A stretch of DNA of 64,000 nt from Streptomyces sp. HNM0575 (GTDB lineage Bacteria > Actinomycetota > Actinomycetes > Streptomycetales > Streptomycetaceae): the NCBI RefSeq assembly GCF_012726265.1, contig NZ_JAASAG010000011.1, positions 62,001 to 126,000 on the forward strand. The letters run 5' to 3'. A program made the position numbers and the translations under genes. Shown here piece after piece: positions 1-8,622 of this stretch (position 1 is the stretch's first letter; the number at the start of each line of letters is the position of its first letter). The notes below the pieces were generated by a model, which saw nothing but the letters and a program-made list of their open reading frames with translations, was not told the origin of the DNA and made no database searches.

Positions 1-1
1 G

Positions 2-2143
2 GAGCTGGTCGACCTCGACCTGACCGCCGACACCAAGGACGAAGCCGCACGTTCGCTCGCGGAGCGGATGCTCGCCGAGGGGCGGATCACCGACCTCGAC
101 GGATTCCTGGAGGACGTGGCCGCCAGGGAGGCCCAGATGCCCACGGGACTCGAAGGTGGGATCGGGATACCCCACTGCCGCAGCGCACACGTGACCCAAC
201 CCACGCTGGCCTTCGGCCGCGCGGCGGCACCCGTCGACTTCGGGGCCGAGGACGGGCCGGCCGACCTGATCTTCCTGATCGCCGCACCCGACGGGGCCGA
301 CAGCGACCACCTCGGCATACTCTCCCGGCTCGCCAGGCACCTCGCCGACGAGGACTTCGCCCGGGTCCTGCGCTCCGTCGCCGACCCCGAACGGGCCGCG
401 GCCCTCATACGCGGCGACGCGACGGCGGACGACGCCGGAAGCCCGGAAGCCGGATCGCCGGGGGACGAGACCCCAGAAGAGACCCCACCCGAGCCGACGC
501 CGGAGCCGAAGCCGGCCTCGGAGCGGGAAGCGGAGCCCGGGACGGCACCGGAGCCGGTCCCGGAACCGGCGGGCACCGGGGGCGGGCCGGAGAGCGAAGG
601 CGGCGCCTCGGGCCGCCCCTTCCGCATCGTCGCCGTGACCTCCTGCCCCACCGGGATCGCCCACACGTACATGGCCGCCGAGTCCCTGGAGCGCGCCGGG
701 CGCGAAGCCGGTGCCGAAGTCACCGTCGAGACACAGGGATCCGCGGGATTCGAGCGCCTGGACCCGGCCGTCATCGCCGCCGCGGACGGCGTGATCTTCG
801 CGCACGACGTGGAGGTCCGCGAACGGGAACGCTTCGGGGGCAAGCCCACTGTCGACGCGGGCGTCAAGTCCGCGATCAACCGTCCCGCCGAACTCGTCGC
901 CGAGGTACGGGCCAAGGCCGAACGCGGAGAGGTCTCCGGGACCGCCACCCGCACGGGGGGCGGCGCTGACGCACCCGTGGACCGCGCGGGAGAACCGGGT
1001 GACGGTTACGGCACCCGCCTTCGCAAGTGGCTGATGACGGGCGTGAGTTACATGGTCCCGTTCGTCGCCGCAGGGGGTCTGCTCATCGCCATCTCCTTCG
1101 CGGTCGGCGGCTACCACATCACCGACGCCAAGTCCGTCGCCGACCACTTCGCATGGGCCGAACTCCACAGCTGGGCGGCCCTGTTCAACCAGGTCGGGCA
1201 GCTCGCCTTCAGCTTCCTCGTGCCGGTGCTCGCCGGATACATCGCCTACGGCATGGCCGACCGGCCGGGACTGGTGCCGGGCTTCGTCGGCGGCGCCGTG
1301 GCCGTCCAGATCGAAGCCGGCTTCCTCGGCGGACTGGTCGCCGGTCTCCTGGCGGGCGCACTCGTGAGGAGCATCCAACGCATCGACGTACCACGCGTGT
1401 TGCGGGGCATCATGCCCGTGGTGGTGATCCCGCTGCTGTCCTCGGCCGTCGTCGGCACGCTCATGTTCGTGGTCATCGGCAAGCCGGTGGCCACCGCGCA
1501 GAAGGCCATGACCGACTGGCTCGGCTCCCTCACCGGCGCCAACGCCGTACTGCTCGGGCTCCTCATCGGGCTGATGATGTGCTTCGACCTGGGCGGCCCG
1601 GTCAACAAGGTCGCCTACACCTTCGCCACCGGAGGCATCGCCACCTCCGACCCGGGCAACGGCAGCCTGACCGTGATGGCTGCCGCCATGGCCGCCGGAA
1701 TGGTGCCGCCGCTCGGCATGGCTCTCGCGACCGTCGTACGCGGCAGGCTCTTCACCACCGCTGAGCGCGAGAACGGCAAGGCCGCCTGGGTGCTCGGGGC
1801 CTCCTTCATCACGGAGGGCGCCATCCCCTTCGCCGCCGCCGACCCGCTGCGAGTGATCCCCTCGTCCATGGCGGGCGGTGCCGTGACGGGCGCACTGACG
1901 ATGGCCTTCGGCAGCACGCTGCGGGCACCTCACGGCGGTGTGTTCGTCGTGCCGCTCATCGGCTCCCCGTTGCAGTACCTCCTGGCGATCGCCGTCGGTA
2001 CGGCCGTCACCACCGGTCTCGTCGTACTCCTCAAGGGAGCCCGGGAGCGCAGGAGTTCCGGCGCCGGGACCCCTGCCGCACGGAGCGGCGGGTCGCAGGA
2101 CGAGCAGCGCGAGGAGACCGCCGGCACGGCCGTGCCCGCCTGA
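2..2143 (+). CDS. fruA: PTS fructose transporter EIIABC, 5' end outside window
   Basis: This is the fused fructose phosphotransferase permease. It relays phosphate from HPr through its own A and B domains to fructose as the sugar crosses the membrane. The frame is open from the first bases, so the start lies upstream. The visible N-terminal part is EIIA-Fru, with the phospho-histidine in GIGIPHC (about visible residue 58). A Pro/Glu-rich linker follows, then EIIB-Fru with the phospho-cysteine in VTSCPTGIAHT (about 215), then a multi-span EIIC domain from about residue 340. In actinomycetes it usually closes a fruR-fruK-fruA operon, so the partners should be just upstream. A strong hairpin after the stop fits an operon end. 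Confidence 0.95.
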   Translation, partial: ELVDLDLTADTKDEAARSLAERMLAEGRITDLDGFLEDVAAREAQMPTGLEGGIGIPHCRSAHVTQPTLAFGRAAAPVDFGAEDGPADLIFLIAAPDGADSDHLGILSRLARHLADEDFARVLRSVADPERAAALIRGDATADDAGSPEAGSPGDETPEETPPEPTPEPKPASEREAEPGTAPEPVPEPAGTGGGPESEGGASGRPFRIVAVTSCPTGIAHTYMAAESLERAGREAGAEVTVETQGSAGFERLDPAVIAAADGVIFAHDVEVRERERFGGKPTVDAGVKSAINRPAELVAEVRAKAERGEVSGTATRTGGGADAPVDRAGEPGDGYGTRLRKWLMTGVSYMVPFVAAGGLLIAISFAVGGYHITDAKSVADHFAWAELHSWAALFNQVGQLAFSFLVPVLAGYIAYGMADRPGLVPGFVGGAVAVQIEAGFLGGLVAGLLAGALVRSIQRIDVPRVLRGIMPVVVIPLLSSAVVGTLMFVVIGKPVATAQKAMTDWLGSLTGANAVLLGLLIGLMMCFDLGGPVNKVAYTFATGGIATSDPGNGSLTVMAAAMAAGMVPPLGMALATVVRGRLFTTAERENGKAAWVLGASFITEGAIPFAAADPLRVIPSSMAGGAVTGALTMAFGSTLRAPHGGVFVVPLIGSPLQYLLAIAVGTAVTTGLVVLLKGARERRSSGAGTPAARSGGSQDEQREETAGTAVPA

Positions 2144-2163
2144 CCGGCGCCTGCTCGGACGTG

Positions 2164-2190
2164 GCCCGCCGGGCTCCGGCCCCGGCGGGC
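2164..2190 (+). terminator. Rho-independent-like hairpin after fruA
   Basis: A perfect 10-bp stem (GCCCGCCGGG against CCCGGCGGGC) with a 7-base loop starts 21 bases after the fruA stop. There is no T-tract, as is common in Streptomyces. It lies between convergent genes and could serve both. Confidence 0.6.
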
Positions 2191-2277
2191 GCCGCCCGTA
2201 CGGCACCTGCCGCCCGTACGGCACCCGTTTCCGTCCGTACGCCATGAGCCGCACGAACGCGGACGGCGGTCGGGCGA

Positions 2278-3336
2278 CTAGGGCCGCCCGTACAGGTCCC
2301 GGTAGGACGGGAAGACGCCGCCCGGACCGTCCACTCCCTCGGCGGCGAGCACGGCCTTGACCATCGCCCTGGTCAGCGCGTCCGCCGCCGCGGCCAGCAG
2401 ATCGTTGAACTCCCCGTCGGCCAGGGCGCGTTCGCCCGTGGCCAGGCTGAAGACCGTGTCGCCGTCGTGCATGAGGTGGACCGGCCGAACCGCGCGGGCC
2501 AGCCCGTCGTGGGCCGTCCCCGCAGCCTTCCGCGCCTGGGCACGCGTCAGCACCGCGTCCGTCGCGATCACCGCCAGCGTCGTGTTGAGCGGCGGACGCA
2601 GCACACCCGCGGACCGCTGTCGCGTCTCCTCCCGCGCCTGTGCCAGCCGGCGCTGCGCCTCCGTGTGCGTACTCTCCCCGGGCACCGGGGGAGGCCGGTC
2701 GTCCCACAACTCCCCGTAGAGGACGCCCGTGCCCGGATGTACGGCCATGCCCGCCGCGTTCACAGCCGTGACCGCGCCGACGGTGACTCCCGAGGCCAGC
2801 ACGGTGCTCGCCGTGCCCGTCCCGCCCTTCATGCCGCCCACCACGGCACCCGTGCCCGCGCCGACATTGCCCTGCCGCACGGGCGCTCCCGGCTCCGCGG
2901 ACGCCGCGTCCTCCACCGCTTCCCGCCCCAGAGCCGCGTCCGGCCGGGCCCGCCAGTCGCCGCCACGGCCGAGGTCGAAGAGGACGGCCGCCGGAACCAC
3001 GGGAACCACCTGCGACGGATCCGGCCCCACCGGTACGCCGCGCCCCTGCTCCTCCAGCCAACTCACCACGCCCGAGGCCGAGTCGAGCCCGAAGGCGCTG
3101 CCACCGGTGAGCACCACCGCGTGGATGCGCTCCACGACGTTCCGCGGATCCAGGGCGTCGGTCTCCCGGGTGCCGGGGGCGCCGCCACGGGAGTCGACAC
3201 CGGCGACGGCGCCGCCCTCCGGAGCCAGCACCACCGTCGTGCCGGTCAGCCATCCCGGACGGTCGTCCGCCGCCCGCTGCGCATGGCCGATCCGCATGCC
3301 CGGCACATCCGTCAGAGCGTCCTGAGGAGCAGTCAT
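2278..3336 (-). CDS. P1 family (DmpA/S58-type) peptidase
   Basis: Likely a 352-residue self-processing Ntn-type aminopeptidase or amidase of the DmpA/BapA P1 family. Family signatures visible are an N-terminal TDVPGMRIGH, the LTGGSAFGLDSASG segment near residues 85-100, and a Gly-rich GAGTGAVVGGMKGGTGTAS stretch close to the usual processing site. An upstream in-frame GTG exists, but the ATG beginning MTAPQDALTDVPG matches where the family homology begins. The natural substrate cannot be told from sequence. It is convergent with fruA and divergent from the small gene at 3381. Confidence 0.88.
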   Translation of the reverse strand: MTAPQDALTDVPGMRIGHAQRAADDRPGWLTGTTVVLAPEGGAVAGVDSRGGAPGTRETDALDPRNVVERIHAVVLTGGSAFGLDSASGVVSWLEEQGRGVPVGPDPSQVVPVVPAAVLFDLGRGGDWRARPDAALGREAVEDAASAEPGAPVRQGNVGAGTGAVVGGMKGGTGTASTVLASGVTVGAVTAVNAAGMAVHPGTGVLYGELWDDRPPPVPGESTHTEAQRRLAQAREETRQRSAGVLRPPLNTTLAVIATDAVLTRAQARKAAGTAHDGLARAVRPVHLMHDGDTVFSLATGERALADGEFNDLLAAAADALTRAMVKAVLAAEGVDGPGGVFPSYRDLYGRP

Positions 3337-3380
3337 ACGGCATGGATACCAGGTGCTCAGGGACGCCGTACCCTTCTTGC

Positions 3381-3602
3381 ATGACCACCGGTCCGCAGCA
3401 TCCCGACGACCCCGCCGCACGGCTCCAGTTCGACGATCCGCTCAGCATGCGCTCGGCGGACGACACCGACAGCGGCTGGGGCGAGGCCCGGTCCGGCGAC
3501 GGCGGTACGGCCACGGGCAGCGGGCCCCGCGGCTCGCGGCAGGGGGAGGCCGACGCGGACCTGGCTCGCTTCCTTGAGGAGAAGCCGCCGCACCACCTCT
3601 GA
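3381..3602 (+). CDS. Small conserved actinomycete protein, function unknown
   Basis: A 73-residue acidic, hydrophilic protein with no membrane segment or signal peptide. It starts MTTGPQHPDDPAARL and ends RFLEEKPPHHL. I recall this C-terminal ending as typical of small hypothetical proteins in Streptomyces, which is the main reason to call it a gene. It has a low-complexity Gly/Ser/Arg middle. It is transcribed divergently from the P1 peptidase with only 44 bases between start codons. I do not recognise a function. Confidence 0.6.
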   Translation: MTTGPQHPDDPAARLQFDDPLSMRSADDTDSGWGEARSGDGGTATGSGPRGSRQGEADADLARFLEEKPPHHL

Positions 3603-3666
3603 GCCCGGCCCTCGGCCGCACTGCCAACGGCCGTACCGCCGTCAGTCGCCCGGCCGTCCGCCGCGC

Positions 3667-3711
3667 CGCTGTCGGCCGCATCGCTGTCGGCCGCATCGCT
3701 GTCGGCCGCAC
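3667..3711. repeat. Three copies of a 15-bp direct repeat
   Basis: The unit CGCTGTCGGCCGCAT occurs three times head to tail between the small gene at 3381 and the 3' end of mscL; the last copy ends in C instead of T. It is probably a slippage product. No gene is seen in this 157-base gap. Confidence 0.7.
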
Positions 3712-3759
3712 CGCCAAGAGCCGTATCGCAGCCGGCAGAGCGACGGTCCGCCGGCTCGG

Positions 3760-4299
3760 CTACCGCTTCTCCGTGCTCACCCCTTGCCGCCCGTCGTCCC
3801 CGCCGCGCTGCTGCCCGAGCGAGCCTGCCGCGGTCCCGGAGCCGTCGCGCCGGTCGGCCAGCAGATCGCGGATCTCCGTCAGCAGATCGACCTCGCTCAC
3901 CTCGGGCGGCGCCTCCGGCGTGGCCTTCCGCGCGGCCAGCCGCTCCTTGTACCTGGTCATCGGAAGGATCATGAGGAAGTAGACGACCGCGGCCGTGATC
4001 AGGAACGTCAGCGAAGCACTCAGCACGGGGCCCCAGTTGATCGGGACGCCGCTCGTCACCTCGCCCGTCGTCGGGTTGGTCTGGCAGGGCTCCTTCAGGC
4101 AGGAGCTGTACTTCTCCAGGTCCTTCGTGCCTATCGCACCGACAAGAGGGTTGATCAGGCCTTTGACGACGGAGTCGACGATCTTGCTGAAGGCCGTGCC
4201 GACGACGACCGCGACCGCCAGCTCGACCACGTTGCCCCGCATCAGGAATTCCTTGAATCCCGTCAGCAGGCCCTTCTTCTCGCTTTCCACAGCTGACAC
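3760..4299 (-). CDS. mscL: Large-conductance mechanosensitive channel MscL
   Basis: A membrane tension-gated pore that releases solutes on hypo-osmotic shock. The N-terminal amphipathic helix and first membrane span are clear (GFKEFLMRGNVVELAVAVVV, residues about 13-32), as is the family motif GTAFSKIVDSVVKGLINPLVG. The second span follows (SASLTFLITAAVVYFLMILP). The periplasmic loop contains two Cys residues. The 179-residue length exceeds the usual 130-150 because of a charged, Gln/Gly-rich C-terminal tail. The gene stands alone. Confidence 0.95.
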   Translation of the reverse strand: MSAVESEKKGLLTGFKEFLMRGNVVELAVAVVVGTAFSKIVDSVVKGLINPLVGAIGTKDLEKYSSCLKEPCQTNPTTGEVTSGVPINWGPVLSASLTFLITAAVVYFLMILPMTRYKERLAARKATPEAPPEVSEVDLLTEIRDLLADRRDGSGTAAGSLGQQRGGDDGRQGVSTEKR

Positions 4300-4374
4300 G
4301 CTCTACGACCTGTCTCTCGTCGTCCGGAGTTGTGAGGCACGCACCGCGGCACGCGGGGCGGCCGGAGCGGGGGA

Positions 4375-5133
4375 TCAGCACAGCGTCACCGCCAGCCTGC
4401 CCGCGGCCCCCGCGCCCGCGAGCGCGGTCGCCGTCCTGCGGGGCACCCTGAGCACGACGAGCGCGCCGTTGTCCTCTGCACCGACCGGCCCAGTCTCCAC
4501 GGACCCGGGCAATCGATCCACCCGCGCGCCCCTGGCCACGACCCTGGCGGGCTCGGTGCCGTCCGCGCCGGCGATCACGTCGACCCGGTCTCCCGGGCGC
4601 AGCAGCCGTACCGTCGCGGCGTCGGCGATCCGCACCGGTGCCGAGACCCCGGCCGAGGCCGTGGCCGAATGCTCCCGCGCGCTCGGCGGGCGTCCAACGC
4701 CCCGGGACGTGGCGGCAGTCGGAACCCGGGCGGAGGCCCGTCCGGCCTCGGTGTGAGCAGGCCCGGAACGGTCGCCGCGGGCGATCTGAGCCGACAGGGC
4801 CGCCGCGGCGACGGCGAGCCCCGCGGCCGTGACGCGTCGCTTTCCGTGCGTGAGCCGCCGCAGACGGTGTCCTCCGCGTGACCCGGGACGCACCGGTGTG
4901 AAATCCGCCACCGCATGCGGGCCGGGGACGGATCCGGAGCGATGGCGGAAGCCCTGGTACCGCGGATCGCGCGCCTCGCTGCCGCCACCGCCGCCGACGT
5001 CACCGCCACCGTCACCGTCACCGTCACCGCCCCAGCGTCCGCCCGCGCCGTGCACGCCGTCGCCGTTGCGGCTGTTGCCGCCCTTGCCGTCGTTGTCGCC
5101 GTGCGAGCCGAAGTGCCGGGCCATCACGATCAC
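4375..5133 (-). CDS. RcpC/CpaB-like SAF-type domain protein
   Basis: A 252-residue protein. The first ~70 residues are Gly/Asp-rich low complexity. A basic stretch (GKRRVTAAG) then leads into one short hydrophobic segment, probably a membrane anchor. The C-terminal half has the hallmark LRPGDRVDVIA and a closing LVVLRVPRRTATALAG segment typical of the RcpC/CpaB domain seen in Flp-pilus assembly proteins. No other pilus gene is nearby, so it is a stand-alone paralogue of unknown role. GTG at 5133 and ATG at 5124 are both possible starts. Confidence 0.7.
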   Translation of the reverse strand: MIVMARHFGSHGDNDGKGGNSRNGDGVHGAGGRWGGDGDGDGGGDVGGGGGSEARDPRYQGFRHRSGSVPGPHAVADFTPVRPGSRGGHRLRRLTHGKRRVTAAGLAVAAAALSAQIARGDRSGPAHTEAGRASARVPTAATSRGVGRPPSAREHSATASAGVSAPVRIADAATVRLLRPGDRVDVIAGADGTEPARVVARGARVDRLPGSVETGPVGAEDNGALVVLRVPRRTATALAGAGAAGRLAVTLC

Positions 5134-5221
5134 CGCCTGCCGTCAGAGCCCCGGAGATTCCGTCCGATCTTCCGGAGCCAGACTGCACGCATCGTGAAGT
5201 CGCCGCAGAAATCAGCCCAGT

Positions 5222-5252
5222 TCTGTGGAAAACCAGGCAGTTGTGGATGAAG
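5222..5252. other. Pair of DnaA-box-like 9-mers
   Basis: Two sites 11 bases apart read, on the minus strand, TTTTCCACA and TCATCCACA. Each is one mismatch from the TTATCCACA consensus. They sit in the short gap between the SAF-domain gene and methylthioadenosine phosphorylase, far from any oriC marker gene. They may be chance or a DnaA titration site. Confidence 0.25.
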
Positions 5253-5285
5253 CCGTCACCCGAAGGCGGCGCGGCTGCCGACCGG

Positions 5286-6128
5286 CTAGTCCAGCAGGCC
5301 CGGGAGTTCGATGCCGGGGTCCATGCCGCCTAGCGCCTGCGCGCATCCGCAGTCACGCTTCTCGGGGAGCTTCGCCACCGCGTCGAAGAGCACGTTCCGC
5401 AGGCGTCCGACGTTCTTCCCGAACACGCGCAGCACCTCTTCGTGCGAGACCCCCTCGCCGCTCTCCGCCCCGGCGTCAAGGTCCGTTACGAGCGTCAACG
5501 ACGAGTAGCAGAGCCCGAGTTCGCGGGCGAGCACGGCCTCCGGGTGGCCCGTCATGCCCACCACGGACCAGCCCTGCGCGGCGTGCCACAGCGACTCCGC
5601 CCGCGTGGAGAAGCGCGGGCCCTCGACCACGCACAGCGTCCCGCCGTCCACCGCTTCCCAGTCGTGCTCGCGCGCGGCGGCCAGCGAAGCCTGCCGCCCG
5701 CTCTCGCAGTACGGATCGGCGAAGGTCACGTGCACGACGTGCGGCGTCGTGCCGTCGGGCAGCGGCTCGCCGTCGAAGTACGTCTGCGCCCGCGACTTGG
5801 TGCGGTCCACCAGCTGGTCCGGCACGAGCAGCGTGCCCGGCCCGTACTCCGGGCGAAGGCCCCCGACCGCGCACGGGCCCAGCACCTGCCGGGCCCCCAC
5901 GGAGCTCAACGCCCACATGTTCGCGCGGTAGTTGATGCGGTGCGGCGGCAGATGGTGCTTGCGGCCGTGCCGCGGCAGGAAGGCGACGCGGCGTCCGGCC
6001 AGCTCGCCGATGAAGAGCGAGTCGCTAGGTTCGCCGTATGGGGTGTCGACCGTGACCTCGGTCACGTCGTCGAGGAAGGAGTAGAAGCCGGAACCCCCGA
6101 CGACGCCGATCTCTGCCTGTTCACTCAT
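5286..6128 (-). CDS. mtnP: S-methyl-5'-thioadenosine phosphorylase
   Basis: A cytosolic enzyme that splits 5'-methylthioadenosine into adenine and 5-methylthioribose-1-phosphate during methionine salvage. The 280-residue length fits the family. Diagnostic segments are GVVGGSGFY (phosphate loop), RHGRKHHLPPHRINYRAN, GRQASLAAA and GMTGHPEAVLARELGLCY. The ATG at 6128 (MSEQAEIGVVGG) matches the family start; a GTG 99 bases further upstream would add an unrelated leader. Substrate could also be related deoxy-nucleosides. Confidence 0.93.
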   Translation of the reverse strand: MSEQAEIGVVGGSGFYSFLDDVTEVTVDTPYGEPSDSLFIGELAGRRVAFLPRHGRKHHLPPHRINYRANMWALSSVGARQVLGPCAVGGLRPEYGPGTLLVPDQLVDRTKSRAQTYFDGEPLPDGTTPHVVHVTFADPYCESGRQASLAAAREHDWEAVDGGTLCVVEGPRFSTRAESLWHAAQGWSVVGMTGHPEAVLARELGLCYSSLTLVTDLDAGAESGEGVSHEEVLRVFGKNVGRLRNVLFDAVAKLPEKRDCGCAQALGGMDPGIELPGLLD

Positions 6129-6317
6129 GCCGGTCACCCTACGGGGCGCCGGTCTGCGTGCGCTGCCGGAACGTGAGGCCGGCAGAGACCGGAATCCGGG
6201 GGCGGTCGAGACCGGCCACCAGGGCACGCGAAGAGCCGTCTCAGGCCGCCCGGACCGGGCCCTCGCGGGGCCGCGGCATCTCGGATCAGCAGGGTTCCAG
6301 CAGGGCTCTCCCGGGGC

Positions 6318-6737
6318 TCAAGCCGCCGAAGTGCCCGCCTTGGTCGTGCTCTTGGAGCCGCCGGACGAACCCGAACCCGACGACGAGCCGGACTTCGACG
6401 AGTCCGAGGAGCCCGATCCGGACTTGGAGTCCGAGGACGAGGAGGAAGACGAATCGGAGGACGACGAGGACGACGAGCCGGAACCCGACGACGAGTCGCC
6501 GCTGCCGCCGGACGAGGAGTCCGAGGAGCCGGCGGAGGACTTGCTGCCGCCCGAGGAGGAGTTGCGGCTGTCGTTCCGGTAGAAGCCGGAGCCCTTGAAG
6601 ACGATGCCGACCGCCGAGAACACCTTCTTCAGGCGGCCCTCACAGCTGGGGCACTCGGTCAGCGAATCGTCGGTGAACTTCTGCACCACCTCGAGGCCCT
6701 CGCCGCACTCGGTGCACTGGTACTGGTACGTCGGCAC
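6318..6737 (-). CDS. FmdB-type zinc ribbon protein with Ser-rich tail
   Basis: The N-terminal ~50 residues are a standard FmdB/putative regulatory zinc ribbon: MPTYQYQCTECGEGLE, then CPSC about 25 residues later, and the conserved VFKGSGFYRND. The four Cys (two CxxC) would bind one zinc. The remaining ~85 residues are almost purely Ser, Gly, Asp and Lys, far longer than the tail of typical family members (total here 139 versus roughly 70-110). Function is unknown across the family. It is a single gene with a good start at 6737. Confidence 0.85.
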   Translation of the reverse strand: MPTYQYQCTECGEGLEVVQKFTDDSLTECPSCEGRLKKVFSAVGIVFKGSGFYRNDSRNSSSGGSKSSAGSSDSSSGGSGDSSSGSGSSSSSSSDSSSSSSSDSKSGSGSSDSSKSGSSSGSGSSGGSKSTTKAGTSAA

Positions 6738-6803
6738 GTTCTCCTCCTGGCACTCTTACTCGGTGAGTGCTAACGACGCTCCATAGTGCAGCATTCCCGC
6801 GCC

Positions 6804-8453
6804 TCAGTCCACTGGGACCGCTGGACGGTGATCCACCCCACCCGCGTGGGACCGTTCGTCCGCGCCGACGGCCAGCCGCCGGCGGAAGAGGACGAGAGCG
6901 GTAAGCGCGAGCCCCGTACCGGCGAGCGGCACGAAGAAGCCCGCGCCGGCGCCCGCGGCGTCCGTCAGCTGGCCCGCCGCCATCGACCCCGAGGCCTGCC
7001 CGAGCGCCACCGCCCCGGTCAGCCAGGTGAACGCCTCCGTACGGAAGGCCGCCGGCACCAGCAGCTCGACCAGCGTGAAGCCCGTGATCATGGAGGGGGC
7101 GACCCACAGCCCCAGCCACAGCCCCAGGCCGCCCAACAGGGACAGCCACGGGGCGAGTTGGGCCGTCACCGCCAGCGTGAGCGCGGCGAGGACGAGCAAC
7201 GGGTAGGCGATCAGCAGCCGGACGTCGGCGCTGCGCCGCCAGCGCACCGTCCCCACGGCGAGTGCGGCCGACATGTTGCCCGCCGCGAAGACGCCGTACA
7301 GCACGCCGTTGAGCTCCGGGGCGCCCGCGGCCTCCGTGAACGCCGCGACCGACACCTGCATGCCGCCGAACACCGTGCCGATGCCGAGCAGTACGGCGAT
7401 GAGGACGCGGACGCCGCGGACGCCGAGTGCTGACCGGACACCGGGCGACGACTGGACGCCGGGCGCCGACCGGGCACCGGGCGTCGACCGGGCGCCGTCG
7501 CCGTCGCGCTCTACGCTCCCGCGTTCACCGGCCGCACGCTCCTCGCTCCCGCGTTCCTCGCTCCCGCGTTCATCGAGCCCACGGCCACCGTCTTCGCGGC
7601 TGCCGCTTCCCCCGTGCACGCGCCGCGCGGAGCCGCGCACCTCGGGCTGGGTGCTCCGCTGGGCCGCGAAGAGCAGCCCGCTGCCCAGCATCAGCGCGAC
7701 CTCCGCAACCAGTCCGGCCGCCGGGTGCACCGCAGTGCACAGGGCCGTCGTCAGTACGGGCCCGACGACGAAGCTGAACTCGTCCGTCACCGACTCGAAG
7801 GCCGCCGCCGTCGTCATCAGCGAGGAGCCTCGCGAACCCTCCGCCCGGCCCTTCGCGCGTACGCCGCCCCCGGCCTGGCCTGCCCCGACCCCGACCCCGT
7901 CCCGGTCCCGGTCCGTCCCGTCCCCCGCGCCCGTCTCTCCGCCGTCCCCGCCGTCCCCGTCGTCCCTGTCGTCTCCGCCGTCCCCGTCGTCCCCTGCCCC
8001 GCCCGTGCCGCGCAGGGATGCCGACCAGCGGGCCCGCACCATCGGGCTGATCTGCGGAATGCTCGCCCCGGCGGGCACCGCGGCGGCGAAGAGCGTCCAC
8101 AGCGGCGCCCCGCCCAGCGCCAGCGCGATCAGCGCCGAGACCGACAGCGCGTGCAGCAGTACGTAGGGGACCAGCACCACCCCCTGCCCGAACCGGTCGG
8201 CGAGCTTGCCGCCCTGCGGAGCGAGCAGCGCCATGGAGACCCCGGACAGGGCGATGACGATGCCCGCAGCCCCGTACGAGCCGGTGGTGTGCTCGACCAG
8301 AAGCACCGTGCCGACGCCGAGCATCGCGATCGGCTGGCGGGCCAGGAAGCCCGGTATCAGGAAGCGCCATGCGCCGGGCGTGCGCAGCAGGGCGCCGTAT
8401 CCGTGGCCGGAGCCCGTACGGCGGTCTCCCGTCTCTGTGGCCGGGGTTGCCAC
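6804..8453 (-). CDS. MFS efflux-type transporter with Asp/Gly-rich loops
   Basis: A 549-residue major facilitator protein. The first six spans begin with AWRFLIPGFLARQP and include the loop motif GGKLADRFGQG. The start is GTG at 8453, with an AGAGAGG ribosome site 7 bases before it; the frame continues open upstream but only as shadow. Two cytoplasmic loops carry long low-complexity inserts. One is an Asp/Gly-rich stretch of ~60 residues. The other is Glu/Arg/Ser repeats (GSEERGSEERAAGERGS) ahead of the second half. Substrate unknown. It lies 170 bases downstream of the antiporter gene, same strand. Confidence 0.85.
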   Translation of the reverse strand: MATPATETGDRRTGSGHGYGALLRTPGAWRFLIPGFLARQPIAMLGVGTVLLVEHTTGSYGAAGIVIALSGVSMALLAPQGGKLADRFGQGVVLVPYVLLHALSVSALIALALGGAPLWTLFAAAVPAGASIPQISPMVRARWSASLRGTGGAGDDGDGGDDRDDGDGGDGGETGAGDGTDRDRDGVGVGAGQAGGGVRAKGRAEGSRGSSLMTTAAAFESVTDEFSFVVGPVLTTALCTAVHPAAGLVAEVALMLGSGLLFAAQRSTQPEVRGSARRVHGGSGSREDGGRGLDERGSEERGSEERAAGERGSVERDGDGARSTPGARSAPGVQSSPGVRSALGVRGVRVLIAVLLGIGTVFGGMQVSVAAFTEAAGAPELNGVLYGVFAAGNMSAALAVGTVRWRRSADVRLLIAYPLLVLAALTLAVTAQLAPWLSLLGGLGLWLGLWVAPSMITGFTLVELLVPAAFRTEAFTWLTGAVALGQASGSMAAGQLTDAAGAGAGFFVPLAGTGLALTALVLFRRRLAVGADERSHAGGVDHRPAVPVD

Positions 8454-8622
8454 GGCCGAGCCTCTCTGCCGCCTGGTAGCGCACGCCGACCGCGCCGAAG
8501 GCTGTCCTCTCGCGCGGCACCTGCGGGCGCGCCAGCCCTGCGTCAGGCGGGAACGGTGAATTCCCTTACGGGCAGGAGGATAACGGCCGTATCCGCACCC
8601 CGGGCCCCCGTTGCCGACCCGG

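Noticed and set aside
4375..5133. Flp pilus assembly operon
   Set aside because: Only the RcpC/CpaB-like domain is present; no tad/cpa genes flank it.
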